64,000 bases of DNA from Gaiellasilicea sp963730405 (GCA_963730405.1 CAVSRW010000011.1:308507-372506); one strand, 5' to 3'. Positions 36,422-45,048 are shown, numbered from the stretch's first letter. Numbers and translations: made by a program. The notes: generated by a model not told the origin, from the letters alone.

Positions 36422-37423
36422 GTGAGAGTCGGGCGGCTCGTCGCGGCCGGGCTAGCGCTGTGCGCGCTCGTCTTCGGCGCGCTCTGGGTGTTGCCGGCGG
36501 ACAGCTACCTCGTGCTCCCCGACGAGGCGAAGCCGCTGGCGGAGAGGGTCAAGGTCGAGGGCGAGAAGCCGCACCCGCCGGGCGGGATCTATTACGTCGA
36601 CGTCGTCCTGCGCAAGGCGTCGCTGCTCGAAGAGCTCGTTCCTGCGGCGCGGCCGGAGGGCGCCAGTCTCGTCGCCGAACAGGCCCTCGTGCCACCGGGG
36701 TCGAACTTCGGCGAGCGCAGGCAGCAGAACCTACGTCAGATGGACCGCTCGCAGGAGGTCGCCGCCGCCGTCGCGCTGCGCGAGCTCGGCTACGACGTCG
36801 GGGCCGATCCGGAGGGCGCCCTGGTGGTCGCCGTGGCCGACGACGTACCGGCGACCGGAAAGCTCGCGCCCACCGACGTCATCGTCGCGGTCGACGGCAA
36901 GCCCGTCGGGACGCCCGACGACCTGCGGCGCCTGATCGGCCTGCACGAGCCGGGCGAGACGGTGAAGCTCCGGGTGCGCCGCGGCGACGAGACGCGAACC
37001 GTCGAGGTCGGGACGATCGCGAGCTCCGAGGAGGACGGCCGGCCCATCGTCGGCATCCAGGTCGAGCAGTCCGCCGACATCGAGCTGCCGGTCGACGTCG
37101 AGATCGACCTCGGCGGCGTCGGCGGCCCGTCGGCTGGGCTCGCGTTTGCGCTGGACATCGTCGAGGAGCTGCGCGGAACGGTCGACCGCGGGAACAAGGT
37201 GGCGGCGACCGGGGAGATCGAGCTCGACGGCGACGTGCTGTCGATCGGCGGCGTGGCGCAGAAGGTGATCGGGGCGAAGCGGGCCGGCGCCGACGTCTTC
37301 CTCGTCCCGGCTGGGGAGAACGCGGCCGAGGCCCGGCGCCATGCAGGCGATTTGCGGATCATCCCTGTGGAGAACCTTCGACAGGCGTTGGCGAAGCTGG
37401 CAACGCTTCCCAGAAAATCGTAG
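36422..37423 (+). CDS. PDZ and Lon-type (S16) membrane protease
   Basis: 333 residues like YlbL/SdrC. N-terminal membrane helix (LVAAGLALCALVFGALWVLP), an extracytoplasmic region with GGIYYVDVVLRKASLLEELVP split, a PDZ domain (about 120-200, ATGKLAPTDVIVAVDGKPV) and a C-terminal Lon protease domain with the catalytic Ser in LGGVGGPSAGLAFALDIV and Lys in QKVIGAKRAGADVFLVP. It is probably anchored with the protease domain outside. It starts 13 bases after the SDR gene and may be read from the same mRNA. Confidence 0.92.
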   Translation: MRVGRLVAAGLALCALVFGALWVLPADSYLVLPDEAKPLAERVKVEGEKPHPPGGIYYVDVVLRKASLLEELVPAARPEGASLVAEQALVPPGSNFGERRQQNLRQMDRSQEVAAAVALRELGYDVGADPEGALVVAVADDVPATGKLAPTDVIVAVDGKPVGTPDDLRRLIGLHEPGETVKLRVRRGDETRTVEVGTIASSEEDGRPIVGIQVEQSADIELPVDVEIDLGGVGGPSAGLAFALDIVEELRGTVDRGNKVAATGEIELDGDVLSIGGVAQKVIGAKRAGADVFLVPAGENAAEARRHAGDLRIIPVENLRQALAKLATLPRKS

Positions 37424-37539
37424 TTAGCAGCGGTTTTCGCGGCCACCGAATCCTCCGGAAATTGCATCTATTTCCTCGATTGGGGGGTTGAACCTGGATG
37501 ACCGGATCGCCACAATCCCCCGAGTCCGGAGGGGACGAG

Positions 37540-37740
37540 ATGCGACCAAGAGGGAGAATGGGCAAGCGTACTGAAGCAAAATGTAGTGATTGCTACTTCC
37601 GCCGCGCTGGGCTGTGCGCTCTCCCCGGCGATTCCCCCTGCCCGACGTTCCGCCACGCGACGGCGGGTGCGCTCGAGCCGCCCCCACAGCCGCGTCTCGT
37701 TCCCCTTCCGGCCGTCGCGCCCAGCTTCGCCGCGGCGTAG
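37540..37740 (+). CDS. Small Cys-rich protein, function unknown
   Basis: 66 residues from ATG 37,540, which follows GGAGGGG at a good distance. A conserved-looking CSDCYFRRAGLCALPGDSPC core with PTFR after it gives four Cys (CxxC...C...C), a probable zinc or iron-sulfur site. The tail is Pro/Ala-rich. From general knowledge, similar CxxCYFR...CPTFR proteins occur as hypotheticals in related actinobacteria. Its stop codon TAG is also the first half of the -10 box of the next gene. Confidence 0.6.
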   Translation: MRPRGRMGKRTEAKCSDCYFRRAGLCALPGDSPCPTFRHATAGALEPPPQPRLVPLPAVAPSFAAA

Positions 37741-37743
37741 GCT
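37738..37743 (+). promoter_or_regulatory. -10 box of the LapA-like gene, leaderless type
   Basis: TAGGCT lies 6 bases before GTG 37,750 and includes the stop codon of the previous gene. Confidence 0.45.
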
Positions 37744-37749
37744 CTCCTC

Positions 37750-38049
37750 GTGAGCTCTGACCGCGAGCACTTCGAGCGGAGCTGGCAGCCACGACTCTGG
37801 ATCAGGGTCGGGGCCCTCGTCCTGATCGCGGCCTGGCTGATCGCCTTCGTCGCCGGCAACGACGAGGAGGCGTCGGTGGACTTCGTCCTCTTCGAGGCGC
37901 GCACCTCGCTGATCTGGGTGATCCTGCTCGCGCTCCTCGCCGGCCTCGTCGGCGGCGTCCTCGTCTCGCAGCTGCACCGGCGCCGTCAGGCGCGCAGCAG
38001 CGAGGCGAGCGCCGAGACGCCCGAGCCGATCTCCGACGGCGACGCGTAG
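37750..38049 (+). CDS. LapA-domain (DUF1049) membrane protein
   Basis: 99 residues with two membrane helices (IRVGALVLIAAWLIAFVAGN and SLIWVILLALLAGLVGGVLV) joined by the NDEEASVDFVLFEARTSL segment typical of LapA/DUF1049. A basic stretch QLHRRRQARSS follows the second helix. The family is linked to lipopolysaccharide assembly in Gram-negatives; its role in actinobacteria is unclear. The 3' end overlaps the convergent aminotransferase gene by 64 bases. Confidence 0.8.
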   Translation: MSSDREHFERSWQPRLWIRVGALVLIAAWLIAFVAGNDEEASVDFVLFEARTSLIWVILLALLAGLVGGVLVSQLHRRRQARSSEASAETPEPISDGDA

Positions 38050-39131
38050 CTGAAGGCCAGCCTGGCCGAGCGCGCGCCGCTCCCAGAGCGCGCAGCGCTC
38101 CCTTCAGGGGTCTTTGCGCGATCAGCGTCTGCTGCCGCAGATGCTGATCTTGCGCCTGCAGCTACCGGGTAGAAGTCCTCTCCTTTGACGAACGTGACGC
38201 CGGCCTCCTCGGCACGCGTGAGGAGCTCGCCCGCGTCGGCGGGTAGGTCGACCCAGAGGAAGTAGCCGCCCTCGGGCTCGCTCCACGTCGCCACGCCGTC
38301 CAGCTCGCGCGCGAGCGCGTCGAGCATCGCGTCGCGCCTGGTCTTGAGCAGGCCCTTGATCCGCTCCAGATTCGGCTCGAACGCGCCCCGGTCGATCAGC
38401 TCGAACACGGTGGCCTGCGTGAGGAAAGGCGGCGAGATGTAGTTCGAGACCGCCCGCGCCTCGAGGCGCGCGGCGAGCTCCGCCGGGGCCGCGAACCAGC
38501 CCACCCGGACGCCGGGAGCGACCGTCTTCGAGAACGAGGAGGCATAGGTGACGAGCTCGCCGCCCTCGAGCTCGTACAGCGAGGGAGGCGCCTCGCCCTC
38601 GTAGCGCACGAGCCCGTACGGATCGTCCTCCAGCACGGGCACGCCGTGCGTGGCCGCGAGCTCGACGACCCGCCGGCGCCGTTCGGTCGAGAGCGTACGC
38701 CCGCTCGGGTTCTGGAAGGTCGGGATCGTGTAGAGGAAGCTCGTCGGCCCACTCGCGAGCTCGCGCTCCAGCGCGTCCGGGTCGAGCCCCTCCCCGTCCA
38801 TCGCCACCGGGACGACCTCCGCCCCGAGCCGGGCGAGGACCTTCAGCGGGCGGTCGTACGTGGGCGCCTCGACGAGAACCCGCCCCGGCCGTTCCGCAAG
38901 CAGCTCCTCGGCGTAGAAGACGAAGCCCTGGAGGCCGCCGTTCGTCACGATCACCCGCCCGGGATCGACGGCGTGCCGCGCGCCGAGCCACTCGCGCAGA
39001 GGCCCGTAGCCGCCTCCCGGCCCGTACGCGAGGACGCCGGCGTCGCCGAGCACCGCCGCCCGCGCGCAATCCGAGAGCAGCTCCGCGTCCAGGCACTCCG
39101 GCGCAGGGGCGCCTCTGGCGAACGAGATCAC
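37986..39131 (-). CDS. PLP-dependent aminotransferase (class I) with an in-frame repeat insert
   Basis: 381 residues of the aminotransferase I/II group near 2-aminoadipate aminotransferase and MocR catalytic domains. GGYGPLREWLGARH, VIVTNGGLQGFVFYAEEL, YTIPTFQNPSGRTLS, DDPYGLVRY and the PLP Lys in YASSFSKTVAPGVRVGW are present. Near the C-terminus the family sequence GEDFYPVAAG is followed by about 30 extra residues (rich in Ala, Arg, Ser, with RAKTPEGSAARSG) before RLAFSYASPSEIGSGV resumes. The extra DNA is a dispersed palindromic repeat (38,086-38,160). The frame stays open through it. GTG start with a TAGGGT box 6 bases upstream. Confidence 0.88.
   Translation of the reverse strand: MISFARGAPAPECLDAELLSDCARAAVLGDAGVLAYGPGGGYGPLREWLGARHAVDPGRVIVTNGGLQGFVFYAEELLAERPGRVLVEAPTYDRPLKVLARLGAEVVPVAMDGEGLDPDALERELASGPTSFLYTIPTFQNPSGRTLSTERRRRVVELAATHGVPVLEDDPYGLVRYEGEAPPSLYELEGGELVTYASSFSKTVAPGVRVGWFAAPAELAARLEARAVSNYISPPFLTQATVFELIDRGAFEPNLERIKGLLKTRRDAMLDALARELDGVATWSEPEGGYFLWVDLPADAGELLTRAEEAGVTFVKGEDFYPVAAGARSASAAADADRAKTPEGSAARSGSGARSARLAFSYASPSEIGSGVSALASLLRA
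38086..38160. repeat. Dispersed palindromic repeat, copy 5, inside a coding sequence
   Basis: GAGCGCGCAGCGCTC (hairpin), CCTTCAGGGGTCTTTGCGCG, then a 13-bp stem GATCAGCGTCTGC against GCAGATGCTGATC (one G:T pair) with loop TGCC, then TTGCGCCTGCAG. It interrupts the aminotransferase gene in frame. Confidence 0.8.
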
Positions 39132-39137
39132 GAATAC

Positions 39138-39143
39138 ACCCTA
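39138..39143 (-). promoter_or_regulatory. -10 box of the aminotransferase gene, leaderless type
   Basis: Minus-strand TAGGGT lies 6 bases before GTG 39,131. Confidence 0.4.
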
Positions 39144-39303
39144 TTGGCGTACGCGGAGGAGCCGACCCTGCTGCTACCGTGTTCCACATGGACGGCGTGG
39201 TGTCGTCCTGTGAGGTTTGTTCTTCTTCGGTTTTCCCTGCGCTTTGAAGCCAGGCGGTCGAGGCAGGCGGATCTCGACTTAACACGAAGGAGTCAACAAC
39301 TCG

Positions 39304-40494
39304 ATGCAGTCTTTCCTTGAGCTGGGTGTGTCCGCGCGCGTCGCGCAGGCGCTCGCCGAGCGCGACATCCATGCTCCATTCAGAATCCAGGGCCTCGTCC
39401 TCCCGGACGCGCTCGCCGGCCGCGACGTGCTCGCAAAGTCGCCGACGGGCTCCGGCAAGACGCTCGCCTTTGCCGTTCCGATGGTCGAGCGGCTGAAGGG
39501 ATCAGAGGCACGGCCGTCCGGCCTGATCCTCGTCCCGACCCGCGAGCTGGCCGCGCAGGTCACCGCGGAGATCGGCACGATCGCCCCCGCCCACGACCTC
39601 CGCGTCGCGGCGGTCTACGGCGGCGTCTCGATCGGCTCGCAGGCGAAGGCCTCGCGGGACGCGCACATCCTCGTGGCCACCCCCGGCCGGCTGCAGGACC
39701 TGATCGAGCGGCGGATCGTCTCGCTCGACGGCGTCCGCATCCTCGTCCTCGACGAGGCCGACCGGATGCTCGACATGGGCTTCCAGCCGCAGGTCGACCG
39801 GATCGTCGCGAGGCTGCCTCAGAAGCGGCAGACGATGTTCTTCTCGGCCACGCTCGACGGCAAGGTCGGCGAGCTGGCGCGGGCGTACACGACGAACCCC
39901 GGCCGCTACGAGGCCGAGCTGACGATCGACCAGCAGCAGGGCGAGATCGATCACCGGTTCGTGCCCGTCACGGCCGACAACAAGGTCGAGACGCTCGCCG
40001 GGCTCCTCGCCGAGGAGCGCGGGCTCGCACTCGTCTTCGTCCGCACCAAGCGCGGCGCCGACCGGCTCGTGCAGAAGCTCGCCCGCCACGACGTCTCGGC
40101 GGTCGCGATGCACGGCGACATGAACCAGAACCAGCGCGAGCGCGCACTGAAGCGGTTCGAGAACGGCACGATCAAGACGCTCGTCGCAACCGACGTCGCC
40201 GCGCGCGGCCTCGACCTCGACGACATCACGCACGTGATCAACTTCGACCCGCCGGAGGAGCACACGGCGTACGTCCACCGGGTCGGCCGCACCGGCCGCG
40301 CGGGCCGGAACGGCACGGGCGTCACGCTCGTCCTCCCCGAGCAGCAGGCCGACGTGAGCCACGTCGCCCGGATGCTCGGGCACACGGAGACGTTCGCGAG
40401 CCAGGGCCTGAAGGTCGCCCCGCCGCGCCTCGTCTACCAGTCGAAGCGGCGCAACTCGAAGTGGGGTCCGAGCCGGCCCCGCCGCAAGATCTAG
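39304..40494 (+). CDS. DEAD-box RNA helicase
   Basis: 396 residues, close to the two-domain core only. Motifs in order are Q-motif PFRIQGLVLPDAL, SPTGSGKTLAFAVP (I), PTRELAAQV (Ia), ATPGRLQDL (Ib), LDEADRMLDMGF (II), FSATL (III), ATDVAARGLDL (V) and HRVGRTGRAGRNG (VI). The C-terminal tail is short and basic. A GAAGGAG ribosome-binding site precedes the ATG, and the 170-base leader is T-rich, as in cold-regulated helicases; cold induction is inference. Confidence 0.95.
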   Translation: MQSFLELGVSARVAQALAERDIHAPFRIQGLVLPDALAGRDVLAKSPTGSGKTLAFAVPMVERLKGSEARPSGLILVPTRELAAQVTAEIGTIAPAHDLRVAAVYGGVSIGSQAKASRDAHILVATPGRLQDLIERRIVSLDGVRILVLDEADRMLDMGFQPQVDRIVARLPQKRQTMFFSATLDGKVGELARAYTTNPGRYEAELTIDQQQGEIDHRFVPVTADNKVETLAGLLAEERGLALVFVRTKRGADRLVQKLARHDVSAVAMHGDMNQNQRERALKRFENGTIKTLVATDVAARGLDLDDITHVINFDPPEEHTAYVHRVGRTGRAGRNGTGVTLVLPEQQADVSHVARMLGHTETFASQGLKVAPPRLVYQSKRRNSKWGPSRPRRKI

Positions 40495-40511
40495 CCCGAG
40501 CGACGCGCCAC

Positions 40512-40542
40512 CGAGCCTAGTAACAGTCTGTTACTAGGCTCG
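40512..40542. promoter_or_regulatory. Perfect 31-base palindrome, site 1 upstream of sahH
   Basis: Fifteen-base arms CGAGCCTAGTAACAG and complement around a central T. The core AGTAACAG-T-CTGTTACT recurs at 40,569-40,593. It may also end the helicase transcript. Confidence 0.6.
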
Positions 40543-40568
40543 ATTCGCTCTCCTCGGCCTCCTTTGCC

Positions 40569-40593
40569 GCCAAGTAACAGTCTGTTACTTGGC
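40569..40593. promoter_or_regulatory. Perfect 25-base palindrome, site 2, abutting the sahH -10 box
   Basis: Twelve-base arms GCCAAGTAACAG and complement around a central T, ending exactly at the -10 box TAGATT (40,594-40,599). A protein bound here would cover the -35 region. Centres of the two sites are 54 bases apart. Confidence 0.65.
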
Positions 40594-40599
40594 TAGATT
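40594..40599 (+). promoter_or_regulatory. -10 box of sahH, leaderless type
   Basis: TAGATT lies 7 bases before GTG 40,607; no ribosome-binding site. Confidence 0.55.
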
Positions 40600-40606
40600 C
40601 ACGCGC

Positions 40607-41848
40607 GTGGACACCGCCGCGCGCTCCCACATCGCCGATCCGTCGCTCGCCCCCGAGGGCGAGCAGCGGATCCGCTGGGTGGCGAAGCACTCGCCGGTCC
40701 TCAACCGGCTCGCTCGCGAGCGCCTCGCAGACGGAGCGCTGCGCGGAAGGCGCGTCGCCGTCGTCGTGCACCTCGAGGCGAAGACCGCGTACCTGGCGAC
40801 GTTGCTCGCAGACGCGGGCGCCGAGGTCGTCGCAGCCGGATCCAATCCAGGCTCGACGCAGGATGCGATCTGCGCCGCGCTCGTCGCTCGGGGCGTCGAG
40901 GTGCACGCCCGCCACGGCGCCTCGCGCGAGGAGTTCGACGCCGACCTGCTCGCCGTCGCCGACACGCGGCCCGAGATCGTCGTCGACGACGGCGCCGAGC
41001 TGACGGCGCGGATCGTCGAGCACCGTACCGACGTCGCCGCCGGCCTCGCCGGCGTCACCGAGGAGACGACGACGGGCATCGCGCGCCTGCGCGCGATGGA
41101 GGCCGACGGCCGGCTCGGCTTCCCGGCGATCGCGGCCAACGACGCGCTCTGCAAGCACCTGTTCGACAACCGCTACGGCACCGGCCAGTCGACGCTCGCC
41201 GCGATCGACCGGCTCACGAACCTGACCTTCCCCGGACGCGAGTTCTGCATCGTCGGCTACGGCTGGGTCGGCAAGGGGCTTGCCCGCGCCGCCCGCGGCG
41301 CCGGCGGTCGCGTCACCGTCGTCGAGATCGAGCCGGTCGCCGCCCTGGAAGCGCACATGGACGGCCACCGGGTCGCGTCGCTCGAGGAGGCACTGCCGGC
41401 CGCCGACGTGCTGATCGCCGCAACCGGCGCGATCGACTGCGTTCCCGCGGAGGCGCTCGGGCACCTGAAGGACGGCGTCGTGATCGCGAACGGCGGCCAC
41501 CACGAGCGGGAGGTGGCGATCGACGGGCTCGGCCCCGGCGGGGAGGTGCGGCCCGGCGTCACCGAGCACGAGCTGCCCGGCGGCGGGCACGCCTACGTGC
41601 TCGCCGAGGGCCGGCAGACGAACGTGGCCGGCGGCGACGGCCACCCCGTCGAGATCATGGACCTCTCCTTCTCCGTGCAGGCACTCGCAGCGCACCTGCT
41701 CGCGCGTGGCGGCCTCGAGCCCGGCCTGCACCGCTTCCCGGACGAGCTCGACCGCGAGATCGCGCGGACGAAGCTCGCCACGCTCGGCATCTCGCTGGGC
41801 GAGAAGACGGCGAGGCAGCGCGAGTTCGAGTCGGGTTGGACGGTCTAG
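40607..41848 (+). CDS. ahcY: Adenosylhomocysteinase (S-adenosylhomocysteine hydrolase)
   Basis: 413 residues; cleaves SAH to adenosine and homocysteine. HLEAKTAYLATLLADAGAEV, AAGSNPGSTQDAICAAL, VTEETTTGIARLRAMEADGRL, NRYGTGQSTLAAIDRLTNL and the NAD-binding GYGWVGKGLARAARGAG are present. ANGGHHEREV replaces the common NIGHFDxEI. The size and these variants match the shorter bacterial/archaeal form. GTG 40,607 was chosen because the -10 box abuts it; the frame is open 18 bases further. Two palindromes upstream suggest dedicated repression. Confidence 0.92.
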   Translation: MDTAARSHIADPSLAPEGEQRIRWVAKHSPVLNRLARERLADGALRGRRVAVVVHLEAKTAYLATLLADAGAEVVAAGSNPGSTQDAICAALVARGVEVHARHGASREEFDADLLAVADTRPEIVVDDGAELTARIVEHRTDVAAGLAGVTEETTTGIARLRAMEADGRLGFPAIAANDALCKHLFDNRYGTGQSTLAAIDRLTNLTFPGREFCIVGYGWVGKGLARAARGAGGRVTVVEIEPVAALEAHMDGHRVASLEEALPAADVLIAATGAIDCVPAEALGHLKDGVVIANGGHHEREVAIDGLGPGGEVRPGVTEHELPGGGHAYVLAEGRQTNVAGGDGHPVEIMDLSFSVQALAAHLLARGGLEPGLHRFPDELDREIARTKLATLGISLGEKTARQREFESGWTV

Positions 41849-43024
41849 CCTGCCGGACGCGTCACGACCTCACGCAGGCTGGCGCGCCGCCCCGTGACGA
41901 GGAGCCCGCGCCGGTACACGGTCGACGCGATGCGGACGAGGAGCACGGCCGTGGCAGCGGTCGCCGCCATCGCGAACAGCAGCTGCCAGACGGGCACCTC
42001 TCCGGACGCCCAGCGCACGGGCATCGCGATCGGCGCGGTCGCCGGGAAGAGCGAGAGCGCGACGCTCCAGACGCTGCCCGGGTCGTTCGAGACGACGAGC
42101 ACCGAGACGAGATAGGCGACGAGAAGGGTCGTCGACACCGGTGTGATCGCCGATGTGATCTGCGTGATCTTGTCCACGAGCGCGGCCGCGGCAGCGAAGA
42201 CGAACGCGTAGAGCGCGAATCCGAGCAGGAACCAGATCATCGCGAGAGCGAGGTCCGCGCCTGCGATCGGCGGCACCCCGATGTCGTCCGTGACCTGCAC
42301 CGCGACGGCGAGCGGCGCTACGAGCACGAGCAGCTGGAACACGGTGACGATGCCGACCGCGATCACGTTGCCGACGAGCACCTGGCTGGGGCGCAGGACG
42401 GCGAGCAGCACCTCGGAGATGCGCGTCGACTTCTCCATCCCGATCGTGGTCGCGATCGCGGAGCCGGCGAAGGTGAGTGCCATGTAAAGGACGACGCCGA
42501 CTGCGAACCCGATCTCGGCGCGGCTTTCGTCGTCGGCGCGGCCGACCTCTACCTGCTCCGGCGGCGGCACCGACTGCAGCTCCTCGATCTCCTCGCGTGC
42601 TCAAGCCGGCGTCCCCGAGGCGGCGCTCCGTCTCGAGCGCAACGACCGCCTGCGAGACGATCGCCGGGAAGGTCGCGCCGCCGTCGGCGGAGACGAACAA
42701 CGTGTCGCCGACGACGCCCGCGGTCGCTTCGCCGTCGCGGATCGCAGCCCGCACCGAGGCGGGGTCCGCGCGCGCATCCAGCTCGAGGTCGAACTCGGCA
42801 GCAGCCGACGCGGCCTCGAGGACCTCGACGAGCTCCGGCGGCGCGTCGCCGACGGTCGCGAGCGTGTACGTCGTCCCCTCGTCGTTCAGGAGCTGCGGCA
42901 CAGCCACCGCGGCGGTCGCAAGGGCCAGCAGCAGCGCGGTGACGAGCTTGAACGTACGCGAGCGGACGTTCTCGAGCAGCGCTCGCTCGCCGACGAGGCG
43001 GATGCCCTGCGTCCAGCCGCGCAT
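41845..43024 (-). CDS. ABC-2 type permease (one frameshift)
   Basis: NatB-like permease of about 390 residues. It begins MRGWTQGIRLVGERALLENVR with a first membrane helix and a large extracytoplasmic domain (VGDAPPELVEVLEAASAAAE). The frame changes near 42,600 and resumes with EEIEELQSVPPPEQVEVG, AEIGFAVGVVLYMALTFAGS, and the family motif IGMEKSTRISEVLLAVLRPSQ split by helices, then five more membrane segments. The start overlaps the ATPase gene stop (ATGA). Such systems export sodium ions or drugs. Confidence 0.85.
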
Positions 43025-43942
43025 CAGGCGGTCGCCGCCGGCTCCGGACTGCGAGCGGCCGCCTCGAAGAAGAGCTGCGAGAGCGTGGGCAGGTCGAGGC
43101 CGAAGTCGACGACGCGGCCGGCCGAGCGCGCAGCGTCGAGCACGTCCAGCGGATCGGTACCGGCCGGCAGCGCGAGCCGCAGGTCGTCGGCGGCCTCGGC
43201 GACGACGGTCACGCCCGGGAAGGCGTGCAGCCAGTCGCGGCCGCCGTCCTCGACGTGCAGCCGCAGCTGCCGCCCGCCGGAGGAGGCACGCAGCTCCGCC
43301 ACCCCGCCCTCGAGCACCACCCGCCCGTGGTCGACCATGACGATCGCCTCGCACAGGTCCTGGACGAGGTCGAGCTGGTGGCTGGAGAAGAGCACGGTTC
43401 GCCCCTCGCGCGCCCGGCCGCGCATGCTCTCCGAGAGCTCTGCGACGGCGACGGGATCGAGGCCGCTGAACGGCTCGTCGAGAACGATCACGCGCGGGTC
43501 GTGGACGAGCGCGGTCGCGAGCTGGAGCCGCTGCTGCATCCCGCCGGAGAGGGAGTCGGTGCGGTCGGCCCAGCGGTCGGCGAGGCCGAGCTCGTCGAGA
43601 ACCGTCTGCGCACGCCGGGTCAGCGTCGCGGCGGGAGAGGCCGTGCAGGCGGCCGAAGTGGACGACCTGCTCGCCGGCCGCCATTCCGGCATACAGTCCT
43701 CGCTCCTGCGGCATATAGCCCCAGCTGCGCCGGTCGTCGCGGCTCGCAGGGCGCCCCTCCACCGCGATCTCGCCGTGGTCCGGATCGAGCACCCCCAGCA
43801 GCACCCGCAGCAGCGTGGTCTTCCCCGCCCCGTTCGGGCCGAGCAGGCCGGTGAGCACGCCCGGCTCGACGTCGAACGAGACGCCGTCGAGCGCAACACG
43901 GTCGCCGAACGAGTGGGCGACATTGCGGATCTCGAGCCTCAT
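43024..43942 (-). CDS. ABC transporter ATPase (one frameshift)
   Basis: NatA/CcmA-type ATPase of about 306 residues. N-terminal part: MRLEIRNVAHSFGDRVALDG, Walker A LLGPNGAGKTTLLRVLLG and Q-loop YMPQERGLY. After a frame change near 43,635 come LDELGLADRWADRTDSLSGG with signature SGGMQQRLQLATALV, Walker B VIVLDEPFSGLDP and the switch His in FSSHQLDLV. C-terminal accessory domain to LSQLFFEAAARSPEP. Both genes of this transporter carry one frame change each, which argues for assembly indels. Confidence 0.88.
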
Positions 43943-44175
43943 CGGCCGGATGCTAGGCGCGACGCCTGTAGCCGGCGCCGGCAAGCCGGCCCCCGCGCAC
44001 GACCTCGTCCTTTCCGCCCACGTCGGGGCCAGGACCCGGCGTGTCCGGAGTGGACACGCGCTAGGCGGGGATGTCGGGCGACGGGAAACCGGGATCCGGG
44101 TCGGGCCGGTGAGGCTTTGGCAGCGGGTCGGTCATGCCCGGACCGGCGGCGGTAACCGTCGGAGCGGCAGGGGCT
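43943..44175. other. Intergenic region after sucD
   Basis: Contains a perfect 8-bp hairpin GCGTGTCC-GGAGT-GGACACGC at 44,039-44,059 and one possible 24-codon reading frame (44,061-44,135, minus strand). No other feature is seen. Confidence 0.5.
44061..44135 (-). CDS. Possible 24-residue Pro/Asp-rich peptide
   Basis: The minus strand downstream of sucD reads MTDPLPKPHRPDPDPGFPSP then DIPA and stop, followed at once by an 8-bp hairpin that could be the operon terminator. Codon choice is G/C-rich like real genes, but no ribosome-binding site is evident. Listed because the ordered Pro-Asp pattern and the terminator position are suggestive; it could be chance. Confidence 0.25.
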   Translation of the reverse strand: MTDPLPKPHRPDPDPGFPSPDIPA

Positions 44176-45048
44176 CTAGCTCTTCGCGATCTGGGCGACG
44201 AGCTCCGCCGCCTCGGTCGGCGAGGTGCCGACGCGGACGCCCTTGGCCTCGAGCGCGGCCTTCTTCCCCTCGGCCGTCCCGGACGAGCCGGAGATGATCG
44301 CCCCCGCGTGGCCCATCGTCTTCCCGGGCGGCGCCGTGAAGCCGGCGATGTAGGCGACGACCGGCTTCGACATCTTGGCCTCGATGAACGCCGCGGCCTT
44401 CTCCTCCTCGTCGCCGCCGATCTCGCCGACCATGACGACGTACTCGGTCTGCGAGTCGGCCTCGAACTTCTCGAGCACGTCGATGAAGGAGGAGCCGACG
44501 ACGGGGTCGCCGCCGATCCCGACGATCGTCGAGTTGCCGAGGCCCATCTGGGTCAGCTCGTGCCCGATCTGGTAAGTCAGCGTGCCCGACCGGGAGACGA
44601 GGCCGATATTGCCCTCGGCGAAGATCTCGGCCGGGATGATCCCGACGTTCGCCTTTCCGGGCGAGAGCGCGCCGGGGCAGTTCGGCCCCAGCATCGTCAC
44701 GCCCTTCGGCCGGATGTAGTTGTAGATCCGGAGCATCTCGTGCGCCGGCAGGCCTTCGGCGATGCAGATCACGGTGCCGATCCCCGCGTCGACTGCCTCG
44801 TAGATCGCATCTGCGGCGAAGCGGGCCGGGACGAAGACCATTGTCGTGTTCGCGCCCGTCTCGGCGATCGCGTCCGCGACGGTGTCGAAGACCGGGATGC
44901 CCTCGACGTCCTGGCCTCCCTTGCCGGGGGTGACCCCGGCGACGACCTGTGTGCCGTAGCGCTTGTTCCGCAGCCCGTGGAACGACCCCTCGGATCCGGT
45001 CAGCCCCTGGACGACGAGCTTCGTCTCCTTGTCGACGATGATCGCCAC
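44176..45048 (-). CDS. sucD: Succinyl-CoA ligase, alpha subunit
   Basis: 290 residues. CoA-binding Rossmann region (VVQGLTGSEGSFHGLRNKRYG, VVAGVTPGKGGQDVEGIPVF), VTMLGPNCPGALSP, SRSGTLTYQIGHELTQMGLG and the phospho-His loop AGFTAPPGKTMGHAGAII. The GTG start shares one base with the stop of the methyltransferase gene upstream. Works with SucC (1.7 kb upstream on the same strand) in the TCA cycle. Confidence 0.96.
   Translation of the reverse strand: MAIIVDKETKLVVQGLTGSEGSFHGLRNKRYGTQVVAGVTPGKGGQDVEGIPVFDTVADAIAETGANTTMVFVPARFAADAIYEAVDAGIGTVICIAEGLPAHEMLRIYNYIRPKGVTMLGPNCPGALSPGKANVGIIPAEIFAEGNIGLVSRSGTLTYQIGHELTQMGLGNSTIVGIGGDPVVGSSFIDVLEKFEADSQTEYVVMVGEIGGDEEEKAAAFIEAKMSKPVVAYIAGFTAPPGKTMGHAGAIISGSSGTAEGKKAALEAKGVRVGTSPTEAAELVAQIAKS

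Noticed and set aside
40512..40593. Twin palindromes considered as a short CRISPR array
   Set aside because: Only two units, perfectly palindromic with differing arms, and no cas genes; an operator pair fits better.
40500..40606. SAH or SAM riboswitch before ahcY
   Set aside because: The -10 box abuts the start codon, so there is no leader RNA to fold; the palindromes lie upstream of transcription.
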